This document shows positions 23,175 through 35,844 of a stretch of DNA of 64,000 nucleotides, in pieces (positions within the stretch are counted from its first letter, which is position 1; every line of letters begins with the position of its first letter). The DNA comes from Camellia lanceoleosa (Eukaryota; Streptophyta; Magnoliopsida; Ericales; Theaceae): the NCBI GenBank assembly GCA_025200525.1, contig CM045770.1:88126084-88190083 (forward strand), in the 5' to 3' direction. The notes below the pieces were generated by a model. It did no database searches. It was not told the origin of the DNA and worked only from the letters and a program-made list of their open reading frames with translations. The translations under genes and the position numbers were made by a program.

Positions 23175-23998
23175 AGCATTCTTGACTTAAATCTCATCTG
23201 TTGGATCGATATTTGATCCAAAGGTTCTGCCCACTTCTAGATTTGGTCGGACAAGTGGCCATGTTACTTTTATCTTTAATCATTGGATCATCTTTTCTTG
23301 GACGGCTTAGATTATGTCAAATGTTAGTAGCCAACTTGCCAAGTGTTATGTTCGTCTAATCAAGTTGACTGGATGGTTGTGTCATTTAATAAGCCTGACT
23401 TATGTCTCTGTATTTGCCGCTTGATGTCTCTATTGTTAGATGAAGATGAATCTGACGATCCTCTAGCATTCTGCTAATCTCTTTCTAGAAGGAGATCTTT
23501 ACTTCACGCGCTCAGTCACGTGACATTGTTCCACTAGTTGTCTTTAGTGAGCCTTTTAAAAATCTACCTAGGCCTTTCTTTTCCTTTGGGCCGCTCTTTC
23601 TTAATTGCTTTTGGATTTGGACTAACTTTTTACCCTGTGCATTTTATCCTTTCACAGGCTAAATAATCAATAAAACAAAATATTACATTCAAACCATAAT
23701 TATTTCACTTTTTTTTTTCACAAAACTACAAAAAAAATTCAAAAATTCATCGCAAATGAAATTTTTTTAGTCAAATTAAAATAAAAAGTCAGGCTAAAAA
23801 AATATTTCTCAAACAAAGGCTTAGTCTTATGGCATTTTCCCCCAACGAAACATGTTTTTACCATTTCAAGTAGTAGGAGAACACATTATCGCAATATTAT
23901 TATTTTTTGAATAAGATGATTGTGTGTCCTCTACTATTAGGCAAAAACATGTTCCAATCGGCGGTGTATTTGTCATTTTAGTAATAATAGAAAGAAGA
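23175..23998. other. Intergenic region
   Basis: No gene, repeat boundary or RNA is recognisable. Confidence 0.4.
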
Positions 23999-24369
23999 CA
24001 CTACAATATATAAAAGTTTTAGATTGGTCTCTAAAAGTAAAAATTTTGTTACAAAATATATTTAGGGACCGATTTCTATCGTCATGAGGATAGTCGCTAA
24101 AAAGTCGTCCTGAAAAATAAAAAATAAGACTTTTAGCGATAAAATTTTAAAAACGTCACTAATAAATAGACTTTTAGGAACAAAATAATTTGATCTCAAA
24201 ACGGTTTATTTTTTGTGACAAAAATTTAGTCCTAAAAGGATAATAATTTATTACTAATGTCGAATTTTCGTTACTAAAAATATAATAACAACACTTTTTG
24301 CATAAAAAATATTTGATCCCTAAAAAATAATTTTATTCCTAAATTTTACAACCTTAATTTTTTATAGTG
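23999..24369. mobile_element. Small CACTA-type non-autonomous element (371 bp)
   Basis: The left end CACTACAATATATAAAAG and the reversed right end CACTATAAAAAATTAAGG start with CACTA and are similarly AT-rich. Flanking triplets are AGA and ACA, a 2 of 3 match for the 3-bp CACTA duplication. Internal short repeats such as GTCGCTAAAAAGTCG fit subterminal repeats. Confidence 0.65.
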
Positions 24370-24685
24370 ACACTTGATCATTGTGTTCATATTTTTATAT
24401 AATAAGACGATCACGTATCTTGTATTTTTAGACATACATGATTACATGATTGGATAAATTTATCAAATAACTTCTCTTGATTGTGCATTTTCCCCCCTCT
24501 AATTTTCACTTTAGTAGCATGCGCGAAGGACCTATGCCCATTATAACTGTATTTATCAAATAAAATAATCATGTTTCTCTTGATATTAGATAGACACATA
24601 ACTACATAAAAAATCAGATCCAATATATAACTCTCTCAAATGAAAATCATATGCTAATTTAGTTGTGGATTTTCTCCAATATATA
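24370..24685. other. Intergenic sequence left of the Athila element
   Basis: No gene or repeat boundary is recognisable in this short AT-rich stretch. Confidence 0.4.
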
Positions 24686-24852
24686 TGTGATTAACATCGA
24701 ATTGTACAATATTGAGGTCGTTAATTAGGATCTCTTAACTTTACTTACTTATCAAACTGTATACTTTATGTATGCTTAATATCAATCAGGTTATATATAG
24801 TCGGAGCATAAAATGGACAAAAAGACAGAATTTGGAGAGAAAACAGATTCCT

Positions 24853-24890
24853 GCACGTGCGTTGACTTTTTCGCACGTGCGTTGACTTTT
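24853..24890 (+). promoter_or_regulatory. Tandem G-box/W-box units (two copies)
   Basis: GCACGTGCGTTGACTTTTT occurs twice with a 20-bp period (24,853 and 24,873). Each unit joins a G-box core (CACGTG, bZIP/bHLH sites) to a W-box core (TTGACT, WRKY sites). The units end about 50 bp upstream of the TATA box, where activator sites are expected. Confidence 0.7.
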
Positions 24891-24941
24891 TTTTGAAAAA
24901 ACGTGCCTGATGTTTTAAACCTGTTTGAAAGATAGCAGAAG

Positions 24942-24949
24942 TATAAATA
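24942..24949 (+). promoter_or_regulatory. TATA box of the left Athila LTR
   Basis: TATAAATA within GCAGAAGTATAAATAGG. The right LTR has TATAAATT at the same place (44,131-44,138). Confidence 0.7.
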
Positions 24950-25793
24950 GGAAAGAAAAAGGTTGAATTAGGGTTCTGAAATTGTTTTTGCAAGGAAAGA
25001 GAGACTAGGGTTTTAATGGGTGATTTTCTCCAAAAAGCTTAAAGGACACTTCCATGGAATCTTCTTCCTCATCTTCTTCTTCTTCCCGCTCCTCCATGAG
25101 TGGCTAGTCTTCTTTTCTAGGGTTTTGATGAAACCCTAGCCATGTAATTAGTTTTTCTTTTTGATTTTCAATTATGTAAAGGTTTGAACAATTGTATGGT
25201 GTTTTAGAAGTTATATATATATATATATATTTTCAATTATTTCTTCAAGTATTCGGTTTTCTGTGATTGTTGAATGTTTTCCATACAAGAGTTTTCTATT
25301 CTTTCACATTCAAGGTATGAGACGAACCATACTACAAGGGACGAGTCATGTCACTACCCTAGTTTAGAGTGAACAATTCGTACTACTTGAAATGGTTCGT
25401 ATTCGTACATTGAACGTGATGATTTTCTTGTTAAATGCTTTGAACTTGTAGTTGCAAAGCATTATTCCGTTCGAACCATAACATAATTGATTTTAATTGG
25501 AAACCCTATTTACGTGACTAGTGATGGACTCTTTGCCCTAGGTTTTTTTCCAAATCAGTAAATCCAATTTTATTTATAATTGATAATTTAATTACTTAGT
25601 TTAATTTATTTGTTATTAAATTAGGTTATGAACAATCAATCTTTTTATCAAAATTAATTTAGGAATTTAACAATTAAATTAGTTTAATTTCACAATTGTC
25701 CCTGTGGATCGATACCTGAACTTGCCATCATTCTAAAAGAATTTGGTGTAGTTTTGTGTTTAATTTTGGTGTGTGTAACGACCCATCAAATTT

Positions 25794-25811
25794 TGACGCC
25801 GTTGCCGGGGA
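25794..25811 (+). promoter_or_regulatory. Primer-binding site, tRNA-Asp
   Basis: TGACGCCGTTGCCGGGGA differs by one base from the complement of the plant tRNA-Asp 3' end (TGGCGCCGTTGCCGGGGA), the primer characteristic of Athila elements. It lies five bases after the LTR, a common spacing in that lineage. Confidence 0.9.
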
Positions 25812-26251
25812 CTTCTGGTGAAATTAATTAATTTAAAGTTATATTCTTATTTTAATTTTTAGTTTAGGATTTTATGCTTTCGTGTTGCTAAGTGTGCAGA
25901 GCGTTTGAAAGTGGAAACTATCACCGAAGTGCAAGTGGAGCCAACCGAGCTTTAAAAAAAGAAAAAAGAAAACAAACAAAACGCAGCACTAAAGTGCTTA
26001 AAAAAGAAGCAAACACTTGCATGTAAAGCACCAAAGTGCTAAAAAGAAAGACAAAGCTCAATTAGAAGTTGTAGACAACGTCTACACATCAAGCACTCGC
26101 AAAACGACTAAAGCGTTTTCGTTAAACCGCTGTAAGTATTTCTCCCTTTGTTATTTTGTTTTCGTAACTTAGTGCACAGAGTCGGAACTTTTTGTGTGTG
26201 TGTGAGTAGTGTATACACGGGCGCCGTTCTTGTCACCCTGAATTGTAGAGT
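25812..26251 (+). other. Athila 5' untranslated leader
   Basis: Purine-rich non-coding leader with repeated CACTAAAGTGCT-like motifs near 25,985-26,040. No open frame. Confidence 0.5.
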
Positions 26252-27876
26252 TTGGACCTTGAACTAAAAAGGACTCTTAGGAGACTTAGAGCCTCTGCTG
26301 GTGTTCCTAGGCTTGAATATTCATATTCATACATTGAGCCATTAGAGATGGAAAATCCAAATGTCCCGAATGTGCCCAACCAGACCCTTAAGGATTATTT
26401 CACACCCACTACATATACATCACCATCATGCATCCAATTACCTAACACCACTGCTGCTCATTATGAGATTAAGTCCAGCACCATACAAATGCTCCCATCA
26501 TTCCATGGACTAGCTCATGATGATCCTTACAAACATTTGAATGAATTTTTGGAAATTTGCTCAACAGTGCGGATCCAAAATTTCACAAATGAGGCCTTAA
26601 TGTTGCGATTGTTTCTATTCTCATTAAAGGATAAAGCCAAACATTAGCTGAATTCCTTACCTGTTAATTCAATCACAACTTGGGACCAATTACAACAACG
26701 GTTCTTGGAGTAATACTTTCCCATAGGTAAAACCAACTAACTTAGGCAAGCCATTACCAATTTTGCTCAAATTGATGGCGAGCAATCTCATGAGACATGG
26801 AAAAGACTTCGTGACCTTCTCTAATAGTGTCCCCACCACCAAGTGCTTGATTGACAACTTGTTCAAACATTTTATTATGGCTTAACTGAGTCGCACCGCC
26901 AAATGGTGGATTCATCTTGTGGTGGGACATTCATGTCTAAAAATGATGTCGAGGCATGGCAATTGTTTGAGAACGTAAGTGATAATTCCCTTCACCATGC
27001 CTTCGTAGCTCGGCAAGTCCGACAACCAGTAGTTGGAGCCCCGAAGAGAGGGGGCATTTATGAGGTCAGGCAAAACCTAGAGTTAGCCCAACAAGTAGAG
27101 GCATTGTCCCGCAAAATAGACCAATTATTAGTTGTGAGACATGCCCCTGTATAGCAAGATCAGCCTCAATTTCACGAGGCATGTGCTATATGTGCGAGCC
27201 CTGCTCATGACTTGAATGAGTGCCCTTCAGCATCACAATTTCCAGAGTTAGTCTAAGAGCATGTGAATGTAGCTCAAGGATTCTCCAACCCGGGTAATGA
27301 CCTATATTCCAACACCTATAACCCCAGATGGAGAAATCGCCCCAATTTTTCATGGAGACCTTCTCCACAAGGCACTTCTTACAATCCTCCACCACCAAAG
27401 TAGAATTTTGATAATTTTGCTAACTAATCATCTTACTGACCACCGCAACCTTATCGACCCCCACAATTGTACCGGCAACCACAATCCCCGCCTGTTCTTC
27501 AAGGCAACTCAAGACTCAGGTGTTAGAAGTTCTCTTAGAAGTTAAGGGGTTAACACCAGTAGTTCACTTCCATACTTACTCCATTACCAAGCTAGAGAAC
27601 CAATTGGGTCAAATGGCTAACAATATGAATAGGAGAGATGAGGGAAAATTACCGAGTCAGACTGTGGCCAACCCTAAGGGACAATACAAGGCAGAGAGTT
27701 CGAGTAGGAATGGAAAACACTATGAGCAGGTGCAAGCGGTGATTACTTTGAGAAGTGGTAGGGAATTAGAGCCTCAGTCAGTTGCATCTGATGCAACTAG
27801 AGCTAAGAAGGGTGACCACGGTGGTATATCCAATGAGAGCAATGGTGAGGGGAAACACTTAAGAGGGATGCCTTAG
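26252..27876 (+). pseudogene. Athila gag remnant
   Basis: Typical Athila gag blocks can be read: KRTLRRLRASAGVPRLEYS, PNVPNQTLKDYFTPTTYTSP, IQMLPSFHGLAHDDPYKHL, then NEFLEICSTVRIQNFTNE and LRLFLFSLKDKAK to 26,645. LNSLPVNSITTWDQL follows behind an in-frame stop. A CX2CX4HX4C zinc knuckle (CAICASPAHDLNEC) is intact at 27,182-27,223. Further stops and shifts (26,645, 26,711, 27,152 and others) show it is non-functional. The last block, LENQLGQMANNMNRRDEGK, is usual before the Athila protease. Confidence 0.85.
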
Positions 27877-27906
27877 TCCCTAGCACTTCACATGAGCCCA
27901 AGGCAC

Positions 27907-29984
27907 TGTAACGCCCTCAAAATAATACATAAAACCCATTGTTTAGACATGCAATGATATAAAGAAATCAACACCTTTCCATTCTTCAGAGTAGTTCTTA
28001 CAACAGTATTATATGTTAACAACAAAAGCAAATGCCCTACAGGCTTACTGCTTTCCAAGTTAACACTTGGTTACACAAAAGAAAAGTACTAACTCTATAC
28101 AAAGGAAGCCATTGGCTTGATATACATGTAATACAAACAAAATAATCAAAAGGAGTCTTCAACTCCCATATCCATCCAAGCTACGTCCTTGAAGGTGGCA
28201 TGCTACCTGTACCTGAAAATAATGTCCCATATAGCGTGAGCCAACGCCCAGTAGAGATATGCTAAACACAGTATGAGCAGTAACTAAGACATTAGCAATT
28301 GATAAATATTTAACTTCCATAAATCAATTCATAATCCATTTCCATTACATGATCACTATGTCTATGTTTCATTTCATTTTCCATTTCTTATCAAGTTCAC
28401 AATTCACAACAACAGCTTAGAACCTGGCCAACAACTTATATGAGACAGTAACTCATATTAAACGTTTCCCATTTTACATTAGATAAGCATACTAGCTATA
28501 TCTACACTTCGATAAACGAGTATATAAGCTATATCAACATCTCAACAGATAAGCATATAAGCTATATCCACACTTCAACAGATAAGCATATGAGCTATAT
28601 CAACATTTCCATAGATAGGCATATGAGCAATATCAACACATTAACTGACAAGCATATAAGCTATATCAGCAGAGTCCATCCCCTATCTCCTCCCAAACAG
28701 TATTCGGTTTAGAGGTCCATCCCTTATTTTCCCCTAAACCGTGGAGTACATCTCCTATCTCCTCCTGCACACACATTGTATATACATATAGGTCATATAT
28801 ACACTCAATCAATACATAACGTTAATGTATTCTATCAACTGTCATACTTTATGACACATCTAATTGATTAGTTTTAGTTTGCCTAATCATCATGTATTGT
28901 CTACAACAATCAAAACTACCATCTATCGGTAGCCCAAGCAATTATTTCTAAACAGATAATAAAAGCTCCAACAGATAAAATATCGATGTTTTCAAAAGCG
29001 AGCGATTAATAAATCCAACTTCACCATTCTACCATATAATGAGCCAATTTCATTATTTCCAACTCAATTTCAACTAACAACAATATTCCCAAACTAATTA
29101 CGCCAATTAATTCGTACAACAAATTAGGGTTTTCTACCCCATTTCCTAATATCAACCCAATGATTCAAATATCAACAACCAACAACAATATCATCATTTT
29201 GAAACCCAAATACACATTTTAGAATCAAAATAACAAAACTCTCTTTTAACATTTTCAAACCCTAACTTCCCAAAATCAACCATTTAACAAAATGCCCAAA
29301 AATCTAGGTCAAAACCCATAGTAGTGAGTAGGAATCCCTACCTCAAACTCGGAGCTCAAAGGAAGAAGATGACGAAACTCAAAGTGCTCCAAAACTCAAT
29401 ATGCTCGGATCAAAATGTAGCCCTCGACGATCAACGCAACTTTTGTAAAGGCCAAAGGTGAGGAAACAACTCCTACTAGATCAATACCTAGAGAGAAGGC
29501 AAGGTTCTAGTAAGAGAAGCTCTCTAATAGAGGTTTGGAAAAGTAAGAGAGAGAAATGGAGTTGAAAAAGTGATCCAAAAAGTCGGATCTCGGTTTCATA
29601 TAAGAATCGCCGCTTCGCCGAACGTCATGAAAGGCCACTACTCGGCGTCCAAACCGCCGCTCGAGCGCCGGATGCACATTCGTAACTTTTACGTAACAGT
29701 CCCCGCCGAGCCACACACACAAACTCGCCGGCGCCCAACACTGCAGAGGAAAAATACTGGGAGATGGAAAATCACGCCGAAGGCCAAAATACCCGCCGAG
29801 CGGAGAAGCAATAACGAAGGCCCGCCGAAGGCCAAAGCTCCTTCGGCGTGAAGGCCAAAATCTGGGCAACTACTTTTGGTTTCTAAGCTCAACCAACCTG
29901 TTTCAAACCTGGCCAACACAACCCAAGACTTAAATTCAAAGAGTAAAGGATGTAAACAAGAAATACTTAACCACCAACTCTATG
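27907..29984 (-). mobile_element. LTR-like insert flanked by a 13-bp duplication
   Basis: The Athila polyprotein sequence is interrupted here. GAGCCCAAGGCAC is present on both sides (27,894-27,906 and 29,985-29,997), and removing the insert plus one copy restores the expected Athila frame. The left end TGTAACGCCC looks like a reversed LTR 3' end, and TGAGCCAACGCCCAGTAGAG near 28,240 resembles the reversed GGGCTTTAGCTCACTG of the Tekay LTRs. The right end (CTCTATG) is not a normal LTR terminus, so I read it as a reversed, probably 5'-truncated solo LTR of a related family. Mixed CTCGAG and CGCCGAAGG motifs lie at 29,607-29,850. Confidence 0.6.
28481..28672. repeat. 33-bp minisatellite, about six units
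   Basis: AGATAAGCATATAAGCTATA-like units begin at about 28,481, 28,511, 28,547, 28,580, 28,613 and 28,646, mostly 33 bp apart. They lie within the LTR-like insert. Confidence 0.75.
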
Positions 29985-30201
29985 GAGCCCAAGGCACCAT
30001 ATGTGCGTAAGACACCCTTTCCCCAATGCCTTGATATACCATCTCCTTTTAATAAGAAGGCGGGCATCTATGGAAGTATTGATGGAGGTTTTTAAACAAG
30101 TAAAAATCAACCTCCCCCTGTTGGAGGCGATTAAGTAAGTACCCTCCTATGCTAAATTTCTGAAGGACCTTTGTACGCAAAAGCGTAAATCTAGGACACA
30201 T

Positions 30202-30708
30202 GTGTCCCAAAAGGTCATACTCACAGAGCAAGTAAGTTCCATCTTGTTGAATGACACACCCCCTAAGCTTAAAGACTCGGGTGCCCCAATCATTGCATGC
30301 ACTATAGAGGACCATTTAATTGATAGGGCCTTATTAGATTTAGGGGCTAGTGTCAATTTGTTGCCGTACTCTGTGTACGAAGGATTTGGGCTTGGCGAGT
30401 TGAAACCCACTACTGTTACTCTCCAGTTGGTTGATCGGACCCTCAAAGTGCCACGTGGCATGATTGAGGATATGTTAGTAAAGGTTGATAGGTTTTACTT
30501 TCCTGTTAACTTTTTGGTGTTAGCTATGGAACCGGTAGCTAGTTCTAGGAAACAAATCCCGGTGATCTTAGGTCGACATTTCTTGGCTACCGCCAATGCA
30601 TGCATTAATTGTCGTACCGGGGTTATGGAAGTTTCATTTGGTAACATGCAAGTGAAACTTAATGTTTTCCAAGCATTCCGACAACCCCATGAGAGAAAAG
30701 AGTACTAA
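30202..30708 (+). pseudogene. Athila protease region
   Basis: An open frame of 168 codons contains the retroviral-type aspartic protease with active site ALLDLGASVNLLPYSVY and the downstream conserved ILGRHFLATANACI. It ends at a stop at 30,706, but the reverse transcriptase starts at once in the same frame, so the stop breaks one polyprotein. Confidence 0.85.
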
Positions 30709-30711
30709 TTT

Positions 30712-32238
30712 GTGGATGATGTGGATGTGATTGTGGAGGAAGCTTTGCCCTCCATTCTTGTAGAGGACCCTCTAGAGGCTTGTCTAGCTCATTTTGGGTT
30801 CGAAAGTTCTGATATTGACGGGTCAGTTGAGGAGGTGAATGCCTTGCTTAATGCTTCTTCTACATCGGATTTTCCTCCATGGAAAGCCCGGTTTGAGTCA
30901 CTTCCTCCTCTGTCGAGAGAGCCCGCCATACCATCTTTGGTCACACCACCTACACTTGAGTTGAAGCCACTCCCGGCCACACTCAAGTATACATTTTTAG
31001 GGCTCCAGGATACTTTACCAGTCATCATTGTATCTGACTTGACTGCAGAGCAGGAGAGTCAATTAATGAATGTTTTCGTGGCACATCGGAGTGCTATAAG
31101 GTGGTTAGTGGCTAATTTGAAAGGGATAGATCCCTCCGTGTGCATACATTATATACACCTAGAGGAGGACACCAAACCTTTTCGTGAAATGCAACAGAGA
31201 CTTAATCCTAATATGAAAGAGGTGGTGAAAAAGGAGGTATTGAAACTGTTAGATGCAGGTATTATATACCTCATCTCTTATAGCAAGTGGTTGAGTCCCA
31301 CACAAGTGGTGCCCAAGAAATTGGGCATCACTGTTGTTGAGAATGAGAGAGGAGAGTTAGTCCCCACACGAACCACTACTAGGTGGTGAGTGTGCATCAA
31401 TTATAGGAGACTGAATTCCTCGACTAGGAAGGATCATTTTCCCTTACCTTTTATTGACCAGATCCTAGAGCGGTTAGCGGGCCAGGGTTTCTACTGTTTT
31501 CTTGATGGCTATTCGGGGTATAATCAAGTCCCGGTGTACCTCGCTGACCAGGAAAAGACCACATTCACATGCCCTTTTGGCACTTTTGCTTACAGGCGCA
31601 TGCCCTTTGGTCTATGTAATGCACCGGCGACTTTTCAACGGTGTATGATGGCCATTTTCTCCGATATGGTAGAGAAATTCTTAGAGGTTTTCATGGATGA
31701 TTTTTCAGTGTTTGGACTGTCTTTTGAGGAATGCTTTAGGAACTTGACTAGAGTGTTGGAACGATGTACTGAGGCAAACCTAATCTTGAGTTGGGAAAAG
31801 AGCCATTTTATGGTTCGTGAGGGTATAGTGTTGGGACACATTGTGTCCCCTCGAGATATAGAGGTAGACAAGCCTCAGGTTGACCTCATTACAGGCCTTT
31901 CTCCACCCAATTCCGTGCGTCAAATTAGGTATTTCCTAGGGCATGCAGGTTTTTACTATAGGTTCATCAAAGACTTTAGTAAAATATCACGTCCATTGTG
32001 TAGTTTACTTATTAAGGATATGCCTTTTATCTTTGATGAGGCATGCTTGAAGGCATTTGAAACACTGAGAATGGCCCTGACCACCGCCCTAATCATGAAA
32101 TCACCAGATTGGTCGCTTCCTTTTGAAATCATGTGTGATGCCTTCGATTATGCTGTCGGGGCTGTGTTGGGCCAAGGGTCAACAAGGCACTATTTGCTAT
32201 ATACTATGCTAGTCGCACTTTCTCGAATGCACAATTGA
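30712..32238 (+). pseudogene. Athila reverse transcriptase and start of RNase H
   Basis: The linker (30,712-31,389) ends in KLGITVVENERGELVPTRT, a signature of Athila/Tat polymerases. After an in-frame TGA (31,387-31,389) the RT continues with CINYRRLNSSTRKDHFPLPF, GYSGYNQVPV and FGLCNAPATFQRCM, and the catalytic box FMDD (VFMDDFSVFG) near 31,690. RNase H begins at [20 protein letters not shown] and shifts frame near 32,180. Confidence 0.9.
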
Positions 32239-33327
32239 ACTATACTACCACCGATGAAGAATTGTTAGCTGTGGTCTTTGCCTTAGGTAAATTCCGGTCT
32301 TATCTCCTAGGTTCCAAGGTCATAGTCTTCACTGATCATGCCGCTTTGGGATATTTATTATCAAAGAAAGAGACCAAACCTAGGTTAATTAGATGGATTT
32401 TGTTGCTTTAGGAATTTGACCTAGAGATCCGAGATAAGAAAGGATCTGAGAATGTGGTGGCAGATCACCTCTCCCAAATCATTGTCGAGTATACTAATGA
32501 TCCTCTTATTTTGCATGATTCGTTTCCAGACGAGCAACTTCTTGAGCTGTCACGAGTGAGCCCTCCGTGGTTTGCACATATTGTGAATTACTTGGCCATT
32601 GGGCAAATTTTGCAGAATTGGTCTAAGCAAGACAAAGATCGATTCTTTTCGCAGGTCAAGTATTATTTTTGAGAGGATCCGGGGTTGTTTAAATATTGCT
32701 TCGACCAATTGATCCGACGGTGTGTGCTGGAGAGTGAGGTGCATAGCATTCTTACATTTTGTCATTCTTCTGCATGTGGCAGTCATTTTAGTGGGCATAA
32801 AACGGCCGCCAAGATTTTACAGAGTGGGTTTTATTGGCCCACAATTTTTAAAGATGCCCATCAATTTTATAGAACTTGTTTGCGCTGTTAGCAAATGGGT
32901 TCGATATCTCGGCGTGACATGATGCCAATGTCCCCTATTCTTGTGGTAGAGATATTTGATGTTTAGGAGATTAATTTTATGGGACCTTTCTCGTCGTCAT
33001 TCGGGTTTGAGTATATTTTCTTGGCAGTAGATTATGTGTCTAAATGGGTGGAGGCAATAGTTACCCCAACAAACGATCATAGAGTTGTAATCAAATTTTT
33101 GCATGAAAACATCTTTAGTCGTTTTGGGTTTCCTAAAGCTATAATAAGTGATCAGGGTACGCATTTTTGTAATCGGTTCTTTGAGTCGGCAGTCAAGAAA
33201 TACTCTATCACTCATAAAGTTGGTACTTCATACCACCCTCAAACTAGTGGCCAAGTGAAAGTCTCAAATAGGGAGGTAAAACACATAATAGAGAAAACGG
33301 TGAGGCTAGATAGGAAAGATTGGTCAC
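32239..33327 (+). pseudogene. Athila RNase H end and integrase (N-terminal part)
   Basis: RNase H remnants ([18 protein letters not shown], 32,330-32,375) lead to integrase: the zinc finger around HSSACGSHFSGHKTAAKI and FYRTCLRC (32,760-32,890), then the DDE core with [35 protein letters not shown] and [17 protein letters not shown] solo LTR interrupts it after RKDWS, and the remainder resumes at 35,850. Confidence 0.88.
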
Positions 33328-35844
33328 TGTAACAACCCTCACACTGTTTATTAATTAATGACTGATTGATTACTGATTACTGCTAAATTAAGACTGATTA
33401 AGACTGATAATTGAATTGATCGAAATACTGAATTGACTGACTGAGATCTGAACGGAATTGATTGCCTGTCTCTATTTGAATTGCATTTTATCTGTTTGAC
33501 TGTTTAATTATCTGTTTAGTTCTTATGTTTAAACTATTAATTGAAGACCTTATCGGCGGCCGAATCCGAAATTTACTGATGTTTTATACTCGTCATAATT
33601 TTTGTGAATTTATGGTGTACTTATATGAAAACTGATTAGGTGTGATTAAATTAGATTAAATATTGATCAATTGCATAGTTGGCCTTATTTACCAAACTAG
33701 CCCTTAGTGGGCCACTACCTAACACCTATTGAGCTTTGTACACATTACAACAAAACACTTTGCTCAGCCATTCTTCTTGCATTAGCCGACCATAGAGAGA
33801 GAGAGGGAGAGAATTAAGAGAGAATTGAACTCAACTTGTTGATTTAGCTTGGAACTTGAAGGAATTGAAGTGTAGATTGTCAATTAAGCTTCTACTCTTG
33901 TGTTTGGAGACTTAAGGTAGAATCTATATTTTCTTGTCCATGGATTCAAGTTAATTTGTGCATGGTTCATATTAGATAAAAGCCTTAAGCTATAAATTGG
34001 AGTTTAAATGTTGCCATGAAGCTCAATTGTTGCATGCATGTGCATATTGATAAGTTTTGAGGTTGTAATCCATCATTTCTCACATGCATGTTCATAATGT
34101 TGTTATAGTCCATGTTGTCATCATGTTTTTGAAAGATTTGAGCTCATATGAGCGAACATTGAAGCTTTAATTGGATTTAAATTCATGCATGTTGCATGTT
34201 CATCTTGTTCATGAAAAGTGGTTTGAAAATAAGTTTAATTGAAACACCCTTGGCCCTTGATTTCTCAAATTGACCCTTGTAACATGTTGTTCTATGAGTT
34301 TACATATGTTTTCCAGAAAATTGGCCCAAGAGGATCGAATTTTATGCATCTAAACTTGATTTGGAACTTGGAGCTCAAATCTGGGAATTCTAGATTTTGG
34401 TTGTCCGCCGAAGGAAGTGCCGCCGAAGGGAAATCGAAAGCATCCAAGATTCAAGACTGATCACCCGCTCGAGCGGAGGAATGTACGCTCGAGCGGAGGA
34501 TTGGGTGACACGCTCGAGCGGGCGTCGAGTGGGAATTTCACCTATCCAGTACTTTTTGGTCCGCTCGAGCGGGTAAGTTGACGCTCGAGCGGGATCCCTT
34601 TGTTTGCATGTCCGCTCGAGCGGGGAAACCTACGCTCGAGCGGGGCTCTGTTTCACTGAAAATTCTGAAAATGTTTTCTGAACACATCTTTGCATCCCCG
34701 TCCCATCCTAGGCATTCTTAGGCCTAGTTTAAGACATCTTAACAAGGATTTAGATGTAGAACACACCAAAGCAAATTAGCGATTAAGTTATGATCTTTCC
34801 CAACTGTATAGCTTAGTGTGTGTTCAATCTGTTACTGTGTAGGGTTGGCGACTGAGGAAACACGCTCTAGCTTATTGTAGCCGTAACTCGTGAGTAACAA
34901 TTGTGTAAAGATATGTTCAATCGTGAATATTTTCCCCGTTAAATTGAACTGCTATTTAACCGACATCAAGCATCAATGAATGTATGTCCTATATTCCGAA
35001 TCAGACAGGCATCCTTAGCAACTCATCACATCGTTATCAAGTTACGCTTGAGAAATCTCTACCATCGACGGTCTGTGAATGGATGGCCCCACCGACGGTC
35101 TATGAACGGGTGGATTTGTCTAATCGATTCGGTTCCCATGTTGGAACCACTACTGTTTACTGATTGATGGCCATTATTTACTGTTTGGTCTGTTAAGACC
35201 TGGTCTTCTAAGACCTACCGCCATCGTCTTTACGCTAAGGGATGTACCATATATCACTGTATGACTGAATGTTTGAATTACTGAATGACTGAAATACTGA
35301 TCTAATGAACTGTTTTCATTTTCATTACCGTAAGGACATTCATTCTAAACCTCTTTACGCATTTTGTTATTCACTGGGCTTTAGCTCACTGTTTTATATA
35401 TATATATATATATATGTAGGTGCTCAGCCACCAGACCGGAGCTAGGAGCATGGGTTAGACTCCAGTTTTGTCAAGCCAAATTGTGCCTCATCATGAGGTT
35501 CGAAGTTTGCCATGCTATGGCTTTGGGGTGTTTTATTTCCCCCGCCTCTCGCATCGCTTTTGTGTCACCGCTTAGATCAAGTATCTCATCAGATCAAGTT
35601 ATCAAGGATTAGGCCTCTGTCTTCAATGACTATAAATGTTTGTATAGATCAGACTGCTCAATGTATGAATGCATGAAAAGTCTTTTTGCATACAGATTGT
35701 CACAGCTCATTGGACATTATTTATTTACCGTATTGGCTTCCGCCAGCCCTCAGACTGCTTTTATCAGACATCATATTGCCTTCGTAATCTTGGATTATCG
35801 GCGATTACATGCTAAACCCATAGGGCCGGGTTTGGGTCGTGACA
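33328..35844 (+). mobile_element. Tekay-type solo LTR inserted in Athila integrase
   Basis: It starts TGTAACAACCC and ends GGGTCGTGACA, like the LTRs of the element at 9036, and is 2.5 kb long without internal region. GTCAC is duplicated exactly at 33,323-33,327 and 35,845-35,849, and deleting the LTR plus one copy restores the integrase frame. Confidence 0.93.
34404..34645 (+). repeat. Paired palindrome array in the solo LTR
   Basis: Seven CGCTCGAGCGG copies start at about 34,465, 34,485, 34,510, 34,561, 34,581, 34,612 and 34,632, again with 20-bp spacing inside pairs. The first pair position instead holds two CCGCCGAAGG units (34,405, 34,421). Confidence 0.9.

Larger units (their letters stand above)
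24686..25788 (+). repeat. Left LTR of the Athila element
   Basis: 1103 bp, very similar to the right LTR throughout, with TATA box and a G-box/W-box repeat listed separately. A TA microsatellite lies near 25,210-25,230. Confidence 0.92.
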
